Positions 12,070 through 25,500 of a DNA stretch of 64,000 nt are shown here, piece by piece. The first letter of the stretch is position 1. The number at the start of each line of letters is the position of its first letter. Below the pieces are notes generated by a model. The model was not told the DNA's origin. It did no database searches and saw only the letters and a list, made by a program, of their open reading frames with translations. The stretch lies in contig JAEPRB010000063.1 in the NCBI GenBank assembly GCA_016758965.1, positions 117,304 through 181,303 on the forward strand, given 5' to 3'. This DNA is from Circinella minor. Lineage: Eukaryota; Mucoromycota; Mucoromycetes; Mucorales; Lichtheimiaceae. The translations under genes and the position numbers were made by a program.

Positions 12070-12604
12070 CTAAAGAAAATAATTTATGATAATATTGACC
12101 ACGAAATGAACCCCAATGCTTTCACAAGTGTATATATAATATTGATTGTTTCTGCTGCACTGGATTATTTGTGGGTGATAACTTTTCTATGGTAACACTA
12201 AGGATGTGATAAGCTTAGTATCACAGCAATCGACGTTATAGCAGAATTTACACAGATCACAGTACAAAAGTAATTTAACAGTTACATGAAGCTTTGCTAA
12301 TAAATTTAATTCCATCGATGAATGTTGTCTGATTTTGGGTGTACTATAAGATCATTATTACGTAAAGGCCCATGATAATAAATAGATGTGACCATTGTAT
12401 CTTTTTTTCTTGCTAACGTATTCTACGTACAAATAAAAAGTTATAAAATTTATAAAATAAACAAATAATGCAAGAAAGGTTAGTGTACAAGTAGGTGAAA
12501 TCAAACAAAATAGATATTCATTTTTAAGGAAGGCGGAAATCCCTCCTCCTAAGTAGATACACATTAAATTGTTCTACCAAAAATAATTCTGTAATATACG
12601 CTAT

Positions 12605-12818
12605 TATTATTACGTAGTTTAATCATGATTTCTTGTAAATCGCCACTTTTCAGTTGCACGTTATTATCACGGACAACTATTCAATTCTTGACCAACTTCA
12701 ATCCGATTCCCATGACATCTTTTTTTGATAATCTCATGAGAAAATTCTTGGACCATGATATCTTTATAATAAATCTTTTCACATGGAACATGAATAAAAA
12801 TGGTGTCTTTAGTTCTTG
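12605..12818 (-). pseudogene. Eroded coding fragment of an unknown gene
   Basis: On the minus strand one frame reads KDTIFIHVPCEKIYYKDI, then MVQEFSHEIIKKRC and VGQELNS before stops. An overlapping frame then reads VRDNNVQLKSGDLQEIMIK. The mixed, charged composition is unlike the Ile/Phe/Tyr-rich noise around it. Possibly a retroelement or host-gene relic; no family is recognised. Confidence 0.3.
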
Positions 12819-14884
12819 AAACGCATTATTATTGCTATCATGTATTATGCTAATTTCTTCAAATCATTATGTTGGCAGATGATTAAAGGATACAGCAAAT
12901 AATATACTTCGTTCATTATTTGTTTGTTGAGACATTAACTATAAAAGTAGTTATAAATCCTTAAAATCGGCAAAAAGCCATGTGGTTTTTTTTTCTCACA
13001 CAAACGATCTCTTATTTTTTTTTTACACAGCAGAAAATACCCAAAGTACAATGGAATGATATTATAAAACCAACCAATTGATGAGCTTTTCATTATCTCG
13101 GGATTGGGTATCTTCTTAACACATCACATTAGTTTCACTCACAGAAAAGGGTTTTTTTTTTCAGGGACAAAAAAATTTCACTGTTGAATAAAATTGCAAA
13201 AATTACTGACATTGCATAGACACTATTTATAAGCTTTGCTTTTTTTTTTATAGTACTAATCTTAATACCTTCTCACTACTCGTAAAAATACGACGGATTC
13301 AAGGGATTGTTTATACAATAAGAAAAAGTAAACAAAAACATGATACGTAATATTTGTAAAGTCTTTATTTTTTTATAATAACTACATTCTTAGTGATTTG
13401 GAAAGGTTGATAAAGAACATATCTAAATTAAACTTTTTATTAAAAAAAGAGAGCACTTATAGGTCTTGACAGTATTCCAATAACTTGTTTGACCCATAAT
13501 ATATATACAAAATAAAAATAGGTTTATTAATGTTCTCACTCCATGGTTGTTGATTATACTTATGTAACTATAGTCAATGTTGCTGCTAGTCAGCAAACTG
13601 TCGTGCAAAGGACCTATAAATTCTTTTCTTATGGCTACTACGTGAGAGATATATGTAAAAAGCCAATCTATGGCTATTCAACAACCGAAAAAGTCTATAT
13701 TCATTTCTAATCAATTATTAACTTTGGGCGCAGCAAAAACAAGAATTACTAATACTATGATAGCATATTCTATTATAATTCCAACTTGCTTTAACCGCGA
13801 TAGTAGGTGTGCTATAAAACATGAATGTCTGTATAAAATTTCTCTTGGTTGTGATTTTCGGCAGTAGTATTTAATATATTTTTAATAAGCCTTCCTTCTT
13901 CAAACCATCAAATTATTTAGAGAAATATTGTATCATTTATTGTATAATAATCTCTTATATAATTTTTTTTTCTTGCCACCATATTAATCTGCTTTTCACT
14001 AACTTTAACTTTTTTTTTCCATCCGGGGTGTTTTTCCTCTCTCATTTTTTATATGTATTTATATTGGTTCTTTCGCAATATACCGCAGGGGAAACGGCCA
14101 TTTAATAAATACAAAAAAATTTTAACCTATTGTATAATAAAAACACCACTCTTCATTCGATTCAAACTCCTTTCACACTTCCTCCATTGATAGATGGTGA
14201 CGAATTTCTAAATCAGTGTCAATAAACCGTTGTTATAAATTTATATCTACTTATTGTATTGATACGTTGAAGATTAACTTAAATGTATGTACTATTGCAT
14301 GAATACAAGGACACAAAGATGTCATGTCATACGTGGTCTGGGGTTGATGGTCTTTCCATGGGTATCGTGAATTTGAAGCTGAGAAGTAAAGGGAAGTATA
14401 GAAAAACAGTAGTAAAAATAACCTTCTACGTATATCATATATTCTATATTCTGTAATTGTTTCCATGGTGTTACATATATACCTCAATGTATACATATAA
14501 TGCTTCTTTAAATATTATAAATGCACAAAGATGAAATAACAAATAGAAGTTATAAATTCCCAAAAATAGTTACACCCTTAATTTTTGATACGAATCATAC
14601 ACAATATAATAATTTTTTTTTTGAGAGAGCTCAAACTTTAAGCTTTAATAAATATAAATATAATAGTAAACAATGGAAATAATAATGCAAAAAAAATGAT
14701 ATAAATAATATTTATGTGATGGCTGTTTTTATACAACATTGGCCGTATGTACATATGAGATATAAAAAGAAAGAGAAGTAATAAATTATTATAAGATACA
14801 TAAAAAAGGTTTTTGGGAGGAGGAATAAGTTGAATATGTGAAGAGAAAGTATTGAACTTTTTCGTTGGTAAAATTGAGTTTAAT

Positions 14885-16630
14885 TTATCGGAGGTAAACA
14901 AAAGAAGGACCGTAAGCACAGAAAGCGTAGATAAGACCAGATATGAGACCCGCAACTGGTAAAGTACAAACCCAGCCCAAGAAAGTATAACCAAGCATCT
15001 TCCAGTTAATAGCGCGAAGACTACCGTTACAAAGACCAACACCAACTGTGGCTCCGACAATACAGTGAGTACTTGAAACCGGCAACTCAAGTTGAGAAGC
15101 AGTTAAGACTGTCAAAGCAGCACCCAATTCAACAGAGAAACCACGACTTGGGGTCAAACGAGTAATATTATTACCTAAAGCACGCATCAAACGGTAACCC
15201 ATAGTAGCTAAACCAACATCAATGGCAATACCACCATAGACAAGAACCCAAACAGGGACAGGAGATTCACCACCAACAGTACCCTTTTGCCAGATATCGA
15301 AGATCGTAGCCAAGGGACCGACAGCATTAGAGACGTCATTGGAACCGTGAGCAAAAGAAGCGACAATAGCAGTAAGAATTTGCAAATAAGAGAACATAAA
15401 TTCGACATCATCATCGTACATTTCAGCGGCTTGATGCATTTTTGAGAGTTTATCGTTGCTTAAGTTACGGACATCTTGACGGATACCATGTAATAAGACG
15501 GCCAATACACGTTCTTTGATTTCGAATGCACGTTCACGGAAAGTTTTGGGAGGTTTTTGAATAGATTTAGATTCATCATTAACAGCAGTAGAAGAAGGTT
15601 CGGAGTGTCCTTCAACAGAAGCAAGTTTTTCTGAAATAGGTTCGCCAGCGACCTTTTCTTCATCATCAGCCTTAGGAATTTGATGGTTAGCTTGGGCTTC
15701 TTCAAGTTCCCGGCGAGCAGCTTCAAGACCTTCTTCGATGGTTCGTTGCTTTGGAACCCACCAGATGATAGGAATATGGTACCATTTGACATCTTCACGA
15801 TCAACAACCACGCGCTTAAGCCATGGACAAAGGAAGACGGCCATATAGATACCAATAGCACCACCACTGCCAAAGGCAATAGCGATAATATGTTCGATTG
15901 GAAGAACACCTGAAGCACCGGGAGCTTTGAAACAAATATAGAAGACAGCAATGGTGATTGTGAAGAAAAAGTAAACTGGAACAAGACGAAGACCCCATTT
16001 TATGCTGTCGACTTGACGAAGTACGGCATATTTAGTGATCGTATAGATAATGGCAGCAATGATACCAGCAAGAGCTGGGGATAAGAACCATGAAACAACA
16101 ATTTGGATGATACCATCCCAAGTCCAGTCAACGGCACTTCCACCGAAACCTGCAATACCGAAACCACAAATGGCACCGATAATAGAATGAGTGGTACTTA
16201 CGGGCCAGCCGAAACGAGTAGCAGCTGTAGAAAAAAACGAACCAATATTAGTTATTTCATTCAGCTTTACAATAAGCACGATACACTTTTCTTAAAAAAA
16301 TAAATGAGAAAACTTACTCAAAACCCAAGTAGAAGATCCAATGAGAGCACACATCATGCCCATCATAAGCATTTCAGGAGTTTCCGCGAACAAATCAATA
16401 TCGATAATACCACTCTTGATAGTCTTTGTAACACCGGAACCAAGTAACAAAGCACCCAAGAATTCAGTGAAACAGGCAATGATAACGGCTTGAATAAGCG
16501 ACAATGAACCAGAGGAAATAGAACTGGCAAACGAGTTAGCAACATCATTTGCACCAATACCATAAGCGTCGATGAAGGCGACCACCATACCAACGCCAAA
16601 AATCCACGTGAAATCAAGAGGGTTCATCAT
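14885..16630 (-). CDS. PHO89: Pho89-type inorganic phosphate:cation symporter (PiT family)
   Basis: A plasma-membrane phosphate transporter of the PiT/Pho-4 family, usually Na+-coupled in fungi. Two exons, 16630-16318 and 16224-14885, join to 550 residues, near the family's usual size. Both inverted PiT signatures are present: GANDVANSFASS (residues 26-37) and GSNDVSNAVGPL (398-409). Each is followed by a P-V-S-T/S-T-H motif (WPVSTTHS and LPVSSTHC). The two hydrophobic halves are joined by a charged cytosolic loop of roughly residues 245-360, rich in Glu, Ser and Lys. The start is the first ATG of MMNPLDF; a second Met follows directly. No convincing Pho4-type CACGTG site was found upstream; the only CACGTG (16604-16609) is inside the coding sequence. 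Confidence 0.95.
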
Positions 16631-19600
16631 CTTGGCTAACTAGTATACGTTTATGCAAAGAAAGCTCAAGAAAGGTTGAAAGGTGCCAAAAAAAAAAAAA
16701 CAAAAAGTTTTTTTTATAGATAGAAAAAGAAAAGAAAATTCGGTAATGAAGTTATACAAAGAAAGGAGAGAAAAAAAAATGTAAAAACCAGGTTTTAACA
16801 TCCAAATATTTATACTTCTTAACTTTCCTTAAGATCTGTTTGACATTTTTTTTTTGTTAGACTAAAAAAATAGAGAGTGAAAGAAAATTGGTCCAATCAT
16901 TTTTCTTTGGAAACGCACGCTGATCCTACTCCCAAGAAACTAAAAAGAAATTGGGTTAGCGGACCTTAATGTGATTTTTGGAAAAACCCAAGTTTCTTTA
17001 AAGAGCTTGAAACTATCCCCGTCTACAATATTTATAATGAGCAATTAGAACAAAAAAGAAATTCTGTAAACTTATTACTGCTCCGAATATTTAGAATCGA
17101 AACTAAAACCAATTGTTTTCTTTACTAGTCTCAACCATGACCTTTGATAATCATTTATTTCAAAAATATATGTTTTGATTCTACTATTCAAACATATCAT
17201 ATAAGAAATAAGTAGAAAGAATTCGCCCTGTCGCACATCTGTTTGTGTAACATCAGTCCGTACAACTGATGGACGTGGTGTCACGCCTATACAATAATGG
17301 CGTCCACGGAGCCAATAAATGCAGGAGGCTGTCCCCACATGCCATCTTATTGTCAACATTTCTAACTGTAAAAATCAAATGAATAGATCACACATATAAT
17401 ACTAATATAATACTAATATAATATTATAAGACCATATATAGAGAAACGAAAACGATCATAAGTTGAAACGATTACCCAATTTTACTTTTCATTTTCGTCG
17501 TTTAAAGAATAAAAAGAAAAAAAACCTTGTTCCGAACCCGCTGTCCAACCAGATGTTAGTATTCTTCCACTCCTTCATTTGTATTCGTCAAAATTATATA
17601 TATAATATTTTTTGTGATATAGATTGTTGATTTTGATCGAGGCATAGGATGACTTTTTTTTTACTTTAAAAATTTGAATTTGACAACAATATCTGATCTA
17701 CTCAGTAGATATACATAATAAAGCATCACCTCATGCATAAACAAGAAAAAAAAAGCGAATATTGAGGTAATATCACAACCTTTAATAAAACATAACTAAT
17801 TTAAAAATTTGATTGTTTTTTAATCAATACGCATTTAATATAAAGTAAAATAAATTTTATTTTTTTATGATGAAAAGAATTTCTAGATGAAGTCTTTTTC
17901 AAAGAAAATAATTATTAAATTTATTACAAGTTATGTGATCATGATGTATGTTAATGGTTCTAAGAAGACAATACGTAAGAACAATCTATGTACAATTAAT
18001 ATTCCCAGTAACAACTTCTTTCCTTATTTGATTTACAGTAAGTGTCTATTCATATGAATGGACAACAGGTTATAAATTAAATAGCCATCTTTGGTGGATT
18101 TTTGGTTTACCAGATCAATAAATAAAAAAGTTAAATCATTTTTTTTTCTCTTTGTGAAACTAAATATCCTGGTTTGTTGATTTAAGTAAAATAATAACCA
18201 CTTAATTTGCATGAAAGTGAAATCAATATGCATGCATGTGTAGACATGTGGATTCCTATTTCCATTATCCTTTAACTCAGCACACAAAGTTTATCCAAAA
18301 AACCAAAAATCCACGATGTAAAAATGAACAAGCCGATTTGCTGTTATAATTGTTGTAATCTCCGCTACATTTATCATACCTACTAAGCAAGGTTACATCA
18401 GAAATCCTTGCCAAGCAAACTTTTTTTTTTTTTTTGTGAGATGGAACAAGACTCTTTCTTGTTAATTCTCAAGAAAAAGACGACTATTTTTTTTAGCATA
18501 ATATGTATAAGCTTAATATTTTTTTAAGGTTTTCAATGAAATGAAAAAAAAAAAATACTGCTGCTTTCTTTATGTTAATCATTCCAGGCTGAAACTTGAA
18601 ACACATCAAAAAAATCTGCAAAATCTACAACGCATTACTTTCCATATATGGATATAAATCCTAAACTTTGGTAGAGCCATTTCATTGGAACGCCACTTTT
18701 CAACTAAGCTCCGCGTTTTAATGACCAAGTCATTCATAAAAAAAAGCACCACAATAACATGAAATCGATTCAATTACGATACAAGTCGCATAAGAAGAAA
18801 AGTATAACTCAACTGCATATAATATAATAATTGTAATAAATTTAGTTATCAAGTCACTTTCTATTAGGTATTATCTTCATGGTGAGGAGAATGGATTATA
18901 TGAATTATAATTAGCACAATAGCATAAACGTAGTATCATATCCGAAGAAAGAACGCGTTTACTTGATTGATATTACTGGTCGACTTGTATATTTATAGAA
19001 GACATTCGCATAAAATATACCTTTTCTGTTCTCAGAACAGTAATGAATTGAGAGAAATTAATGTAAAATTTATTATATAAGATGACTATAAACATATTTA
19101 CACCTTCATTTTTAAAGTATAATATGTAGGGCGCATAAGATAAATATGATTTAAAGATTCATGAGGAAAACCATGTTTTGTCTATATGGTGTATACATCA
19201 TAGCCATCTGTACATTTTTTTTTAAAAAAAAAATACTGTTTATCAGCTCAAAAGAAAATGTAAATGACAATGATTGCTACGCGGGACTTTGATAACATTT
19301 GTTGTATTAGCGAAGATTAAAGCTACCGTCATCTGAATGGAACTTTTCAGGTAAATATTTATATATATATATCACAATGTTTTGCCTTTATTATCATTGT
19401 TATTAGCATCAGTTACACACTTTTAAACAATTTCACAAGTAAAGTCTGATGAGATATTATTATAACTGATAGCTTTCTTAGTAAAAAGAATATACAAACA
19501 AATAAAAACAAACCTGAGACTTTTATGTCTACACAAATAAGTGGATTAACATATTAAAAAAGGCATTATAGTAAACATATGCGTTAGCAATGTAACACAT

Positions 19601-19860
19601 GGATAATGGAATACTTTTAAGAAATGATATTGGATTAAAAAAAGAAAAGAGAATGCTATACTATAATACTACTAGTATAATTTTAAATGTAGAAGGCTTT
19701 TTTTTTCGTAGGTGATATACAACTTAGTTTACTAAACAAATATTAAGATACTAAATATAATGAAAAAGTTGTACATATATGCTTTTTTTTGGGGGGGGGG
19801 GTTAAGGAAAGAAATCGCTAGAAGTATATATATATATAAATTTATATTTGTATATATGAT
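16631..19860. other. Intergenic, upstream of PHO89
   Basis: No gene recognised. It holds the PHO89 promoter side with homopolymer tracts, a locally GC-richer island at about 17225-17350, and otherwise AT-rich sequence. The 17075-17359 minus frame overlaps the island but matches nothing I know. Confidence 0.5.
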
Positions 19861-21844
19861 CTATTCATTTCCAATCTTGGTCCATAAAATATCATACAAA
19901 GCTCCTTCCTCATTTGAAATTTGAGATAAATCACTCATCGTATTTTCAAACTTTTTATCTTGACTTAATCGTTTTTGAATAACATTAAATTCTTTATCTG
20001 TAATCTAAAAAGTAAAAAATCAAATATATTATTAATATCACTCAGATAATTCTCCTTGATGACATAGTAAAGTTACCTGTTGGAAAACACTTGGAATAAA
20101 AATCTCTGGGATTAATACAATAAAGTCTCCATACTTTTGTGCCAATTTTGACAATCGTTCACCTGCTTTCATATACTTCATAGTCTTTTCCATTTCTGTA
20201 TCATTCTTGCCTTTTACTAATATGAAATAAAAAAAATTGATAATTAATCTCCTTTTTTTTTTTTTTTTTTTCAAAATTTGATCCTCTGTTTTTTTCACTC
20301 GTTTGAAATATTATCAACGCCAACCGATCTTACCTCGACCAAATAAGAATTCATGTACATTTGAATTTATATGCTTTTTATCGTCACATGTGTTCTTCAA
20401 TGATGACCAAGCGACCCAATAACGGTACAAGTTCAACATGCTTGTATTTTGTCTGATCAATTGCTGAAGACTGCGTTCTCCTGATATATTAGATGCCATA
20501 TCTCGTTGTTGTAACATAAAAGCTTTTGCCTTTTTTCCTGCCCCTTTTTTTGCCACATCATCTACATCACCATCCTCTTGATACACAATGGTCAATGGAT
20601 CTGTTTTTGTAATAGTTGATTGATTATTGCTAGAAACACTACGCGTTTTATATGGGGATGATAGTTTTACTTGATTATTCCCAAAAAGCGATATTCCACG
20701 ATTTTCAATTTTTTGCTTGAGCTTGTTATTAGAGGTTTTACAAAAACCATCAACAGCTATTATATACAATTAATAAAGTTTCAGTAGCAACTGATTATTG
20801 CTAAATTTTACTACAAAAAAAGTATTCTTTATATGAAATTTTTATTATAATCATTACCTGAAAAAATATTACTTGATTGATCTAATAATCGACGCTTTTT
20901 AATAGGTGTAGAAATAACCAAACCATTTTGAGTTTTTCCTTCTTGTTGTTTTCCATCATCATCATCAACATCCAATGTTCTTTTGCGCTAGCAATCATTA
21001 TAGCAAGTACTTTAGCAAAATGTAACAATAAAAAAAATAATATTTTATATATCCCCTTTCGAAACATTATAATAATACCTTTCTTTCTTTTACAGTTTGT
21101 TTTTCATTATTAACCATTACTTGTTTTTGTTTCTCGTCTTTCTTCTGATCATGTTTACTAGCATGTAAAGGGTCTGATAATAATGATGGAACTTTTGCTC
21201 GTGCTAATGTTACATCATTTTGGTTTTTTGCTCTATTGGCTATTGAAAAGGAACGTAAACTTTTGCGGCGGTCAATGGCTTCGTCTCTTTTTATTTTGAT
21301 GAATGAGGATGATTCAGAAACATCAACGGCTACCAGTTCCCTGTCTTTTTCGAAATCAGCCTTTTTGTTGTGTGTCTTGTTTGCTGCTGGTAGCTTATTA
21401 CTGTTCTGTTTTTTGTCAAGTGGTTGAGCGAGGTTGTTATTTATGTTACTGTTTTTGTCACCGTTGTTAGGTAACTTTCGAAGAGAACGACGACGCGTAG
21501 CCGAAACGTTGTTGTCCCTGATATTAGGTTGTTGAATCCCAGTTGTAGTACCGGGAGTTGCCGTTAACAACACGTCTTTATTACATTCTTCATGATCATT
21601 ATAATCTCTCTTTAGATAATTGACTACATCAAAGAACATTCATTTAAACATAAAGATTTATTATTTTTTCAAACTTAGAACAATGTCAAACACACGCACA
21701 TAAGTAAAAGTGGGGTCATTTACCTGGTACTGGTTCTGTAACAGATCCTATACGTAATACAACATGCCCGTTTTCTTCTTCAAGTACTGCGCCAGAATCG
21801 TTGAGAATGTCGAGAATTTTATTCAATACTTGTCTTGTAATCAT
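19861..21844 (-). CDS. Hypothetical basic, probably nuclear protein (500 aa)
   Basis: Six exons on the minus strand (21844-21724, 21623-21079, 20987-20858, 20756-20334, 20216-20077, 20004-19861) join in phase to 500 residues; every border has GT..AG. The protein begins MITRQVLNKILDILNDSG. The next ~200 residues are low-complexity and basic, with RRRSLRKLP and RRKSLRSFS (basic-Ser clusters suggesting phosphorylation or nuclear import) and a later PIKKRRLL, a likely nuclear localisation signal. The ordered part is C-terminal (about 330-500): LIRQNTSMLNLYRYWVAW, NVHEFLFGR, LSKLAQKYGDFIVLIPE and a final ALYDILWTKIGNE. I do not recognise the family. The structure, a short N-terminal helix plus disordered basic linker plus C-terminal helical domain, would suit a chromatin or chromosome-associated protein, but that is speculation. 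The gene is real: splice signals and phase hold over all exons. Confidence 0.8.
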
Positions 21845-23558
21845 TCTTATGGTTTTTTTTTCTTGAAAAAAAAAATGCCAACTTTAACAAAGGTCCCAAG
21901 CAAAACTGCTTTTACTGCCCTTTTATGCAACTATTTCAAATACAGCCGAGAATTTGTCGCATGTATAGTTTGTAGATCGTTCTATACAGGTTATAGCCAA
22001 TCCAAAACAAAATTTTTCTTTCTCTTCTGTAGTTTCTTTGAATGATAATGATGGTCAAAATCCATTTTTATTTGAAAGGAAATCTCTTAGATGCAGTTTG
22101 TATGGATTCATTTCCATTGTTTCTATGGTAATAATATTCTTTAAACTTCCAAGATGAAAAGAGTCATTCAGGAGACAAAATAGACTTTGCTGATTTTTAA
22201 AATTAATCTGAATAAATAAATGTTTTTTGTATTGCATAAGCATGTACTAATTTCTTTGTATTGTACCATAATCACTATCATTTAATACTAAGAGATACAA
22301 AACAGCTAGTAGATTATAAGGTACACATCAGCTTTTCAAAGATAGCTTTTATGCAAAAAATTATTTTCAATGTAAAACACCCTAAATAGTACTTCCTTTT
22401 TAAATTTAAACAAAAAACATAATCTTGCTTCTATGAAGCTCCTCGTAAATGTCAATAGTCTTACGAGTTACATCGCCACGACTTCCTTCTTTCATTGCCT
22501 GTTGTTATGGGCAACTGATATTATTATTTCATATGTAAAAAAAAACATAGCAAGAACAAGCAACTATGCTGAGATATAATTACTCTTCCTTTTCCCTCTT
22601 TACAAAAGAGCAATTCGTTAAGTAAAAGCCCAAATATAAAATTATCACTTTTTGTCACCCGAATAAAAGTACGTGAAGTCTTAACATGAATAACAAAAAG
22701 CAAGACTTCGTTTTCTAATATATATTTAATAGCTATAAGTACTACTAGTATAATGGCATACATTTGAATGAAATGTACCCTGACTCATAGCTGCGACCTT
22801 CTTCCTACTATTTTCTTTTAACTTTTTTTATTTCATCCACACTGCTTCCCTTAATAACTGAAAAAATTTTTTATTGAAACATTTCATAAATAAAATACAA
22901 TCCATTTGCTTTTTACTCTTCCATTTTTCATGGCTCTCAATGGTACGTGAATCAGTTTTACTACACGTAGTTACTCTGTCTTTATATACTACATATATAT
23001 ATATATGGGGTCTCAACCTATATAAAGAAGGTCCCAATTCCGCTGACTCTATTCTTCAGGTATAGTCTTTGTTCTGATATGCTATTCATATTAAATCTAC
23101 AAATGTCTTATTTGTCAGCAAAATCGTCCTTAATAGCTGCTGTTTATCGACAGAGTTGTTAACTAACTTGTATCCATTCGCTTGAATGATCTCTTATTTA
23201 TTTTTTTGTCCATGACGAGTGTATGGTGCGGAAGCTCTGAAATGCTCATTATAATGATACTATTGCTCTACAAAAGATAAAATATGTTCTTGCTACTGCT
23301 CAAAGTGCTTCAAAACGGTAATTGATCTTTTTTATTACTCAGAAGCTTTTCTCTGAACACGTGCGCTCAAAGAAACTTTAATAGTGGTTCAAAAAAATAA
23401 GAGTCAGATTCTTTCCTTCAAGTATGAAAGAGAAACTCCTCGATTGGCGTCATTGATCTTTCCTTCAGACAGAAACTCGCTCTATTAAAAATTTATTTGA
23501 CTCAGATCAGAAATATTTTTCTCCACACTTTTTTTTTGTTTCCACAAAAGCTTACAGC
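21845..23558. other. Intergenic between the 500-aa gene and ACR3, with possible relic
   Basis: No intact gene. Two minus-strand patches look protein-like: around 22430-22500 (contains AMKEGSRGDVTRKTIDIYEE) and 22055-22243 (ends NPYKLHLRDFLSNKNGF). They do not connect to the downstream gene by any splice path I could find. The part near 23000-23558 is the ACR3 promoter region. Confidence 0.4.
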
Positions 23559-25284
23559 ATGTCGTCTCAACCAGGAGGAGATCCCTCCGTATGTTATAAA
23601 ACAGACAATTGCAATTATGATTATTGTATTGAAAAAAAAAATCAAGAACAGTGTTATTGGTCATCTGATTGTCAGTATGATTATTGTATAAAGACGGGCT
23701 ATGAACCAATGACAACTGCTCAAACTAATAATGACACTGACAATGTTAAAGGAAAAAGTAAATACTATTTGTTATTTATACATTTCGTTTCAATGACGCA
23801 TATCATTAAACAATAGATTCTTCGTAATTTTCATCTTAGCATTATTACGACAATTAAGTTTTCTTGACCGATTCTTGGTACTTTGGATTTTATTGGCCAT
23901 GATTATGGGGGTACTTATAGGGTACTATGTACCAGGCGTTCAACAATCTTTTGAAACAGTACAATTTGCTTCAGTATCAGTTCCCATTGCTATTGGATTA
24001 TTGATTATGATGTATCCAGTGTAAGTATTATTATAATGTATTATAATGTATTATAATATGATATTTAATATGTACATAATAGACTTTGTAAGGTACAATA
24101 TGAAAAGTTACCATCTATTTTAATGACAAGACAAATATGGATTCAAATGGGTATTTCTATTGTCCTTAATTGGATCATTGGACCAATCATCATGACATGT
24201 TTAGCATGGGCTACATTACCTGATCTTCCAGAGTTTCGTACAGGTGTAGTTATGGTTGGCCTCGCAAGGTAATATCTTGTTGAAATAAGTGGGTTGGATA
24301 GATAGACGCGGACAATGATCCATTGATTCTTTCAGCAATAAGTAACAACTGACATCATTACTGAAACGGTCATAATAGATGTATTGCAATGGTATTTATC
24401 TGGAATCATCTTGCTGGAGGAGATCCTGATTATTGCGCAATGTTAGTTTGTATGAACTCAATTTTACAAATTGCACTTTTCTCGCCATACTCTGTCCTTT
24501 TCATCAATATTATCCCATCATGGTTTGGTGCACCAACAGATACTGCAATCAATGTTGATATTTGGCCAGTTGCTCAATCTGTCTTAATCTATCTTGGTAT
24601 TCCTTTGGCAGCAGGTATGGTGACCCGATTTGCTTTTATTTACACAATTGGTCGTCAATGGTATGAAAGAAACTTTTTACCCTATGTGGGTCCTTGGGCA
24701 TTGATTGGTTTGTTGTATACAATTGTGGTTATGTTCGCAAATCAAGGTAACTTATTTTTTCCTTATCCATTTAAAGATTCTTTTCATATATTTTTAATAC
24801 TCATATTTCTCACATCAAATACTTGTAACAGGACATCAAATTATTGACAATATTGGTTCCGTGTTCCGTGTTGCTGTTCCTCTTTTTGTATATTTTGTTC
24901 TCATGTTCTTTATTCCATTCTTTGGATTAAAGTCTATCGGCATGCCTTATGAATTGGTTGTTACTCAGTCATTCACAGCTGGTAGTAACAACTTTGAGTT
25001 GGCTATTGCTGTTGCTGTTGGTACATATGGCATCAATTCTCAGCAAGCATTAGCTGCAACAATGGGTCCTTTGATTGAAGTTCCAGGTAATTTATTGTCT
25101 TGGTGAACATAAAGTGGTAATATTATCTATATTGAAAAACTCAAACTGACAGATGGTTTCTATTTCGTTCTTGTTGTTTCTAGTATTATTGGCACTTACT
25201 TACGTAGCTTTATTATTGGAAAAGAAAATGAATTGGTCTAATCGATCACCTCGTCTTATTATAAAAAAGGACGAAGAAGCTTAA
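23559..25284 (+). CDS. ACR3: Arsenite efflux transporter ACR3
   Basis: A plasma-membrane arsenite exporter of the ACR3 group (bile/arsenite/riboflavin transporter superfamily). Six exons (23559-23757, 23840-24020, 24083-24268, 24379-24746, 24832-25086, 25184-25284) join to 429 residues. About ten hydrophobic segments are present, with the ACR3 hallmark [20 protein letters not shown] spanning exons 3 and 4, and [20 protein letters not shown] with its conserved Asn-Asn-Phe-Glu. The ~65-residue cytosolic N-tail is unusual: two copies of a C-x-YDYCI motif ([11 protein letters not shown] and [11 protein letters not shown]) plus two more Cys, suited to thiol binding of As(III). That role is inferred, not shown. 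The chosen start (MSSQPGGD) is the first in-frame ATG. Its 3' end faces the neighbouring LACTB-like gene across 216 bases. Confidence 0.96.
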
Positions 25285-25500
25285 CAAAATTATTTTCACC
25301 ATTCATGACAATTTGTACATCAACCGTGTTGCTACACTATACACTGTATTTCATTAATTCACATGTATTACCCAATAAAATTCCTATAATTATTATGTAA
25401 AGATGCTTTCCCATTTATTTTCAAAAGAGTTATCACCAAAAACCAAATACAACAGAATACATTATATACATAAAATATTAGTGGAAAAGATTATTCCTTG

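Larger units (their letters stand above)
9460..14884. other. Gene-poor region upstream of eEF3 with decayed coding scraps
   Basis: The first ~500 bases hold the eEF3 promoter region, with T and A homopolymers and an ATT triplet run at about 9693-9719. Beyond that I find no intact gene. Two minus-strand stretches look like eroded coding DNA and are listed separately (11834-12069, 12605-12818). A short plus frame at 10779-10893 starting MGRLKFKSYHMRAGG is also protein-like but ends quickly. Confidence 0.5.
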
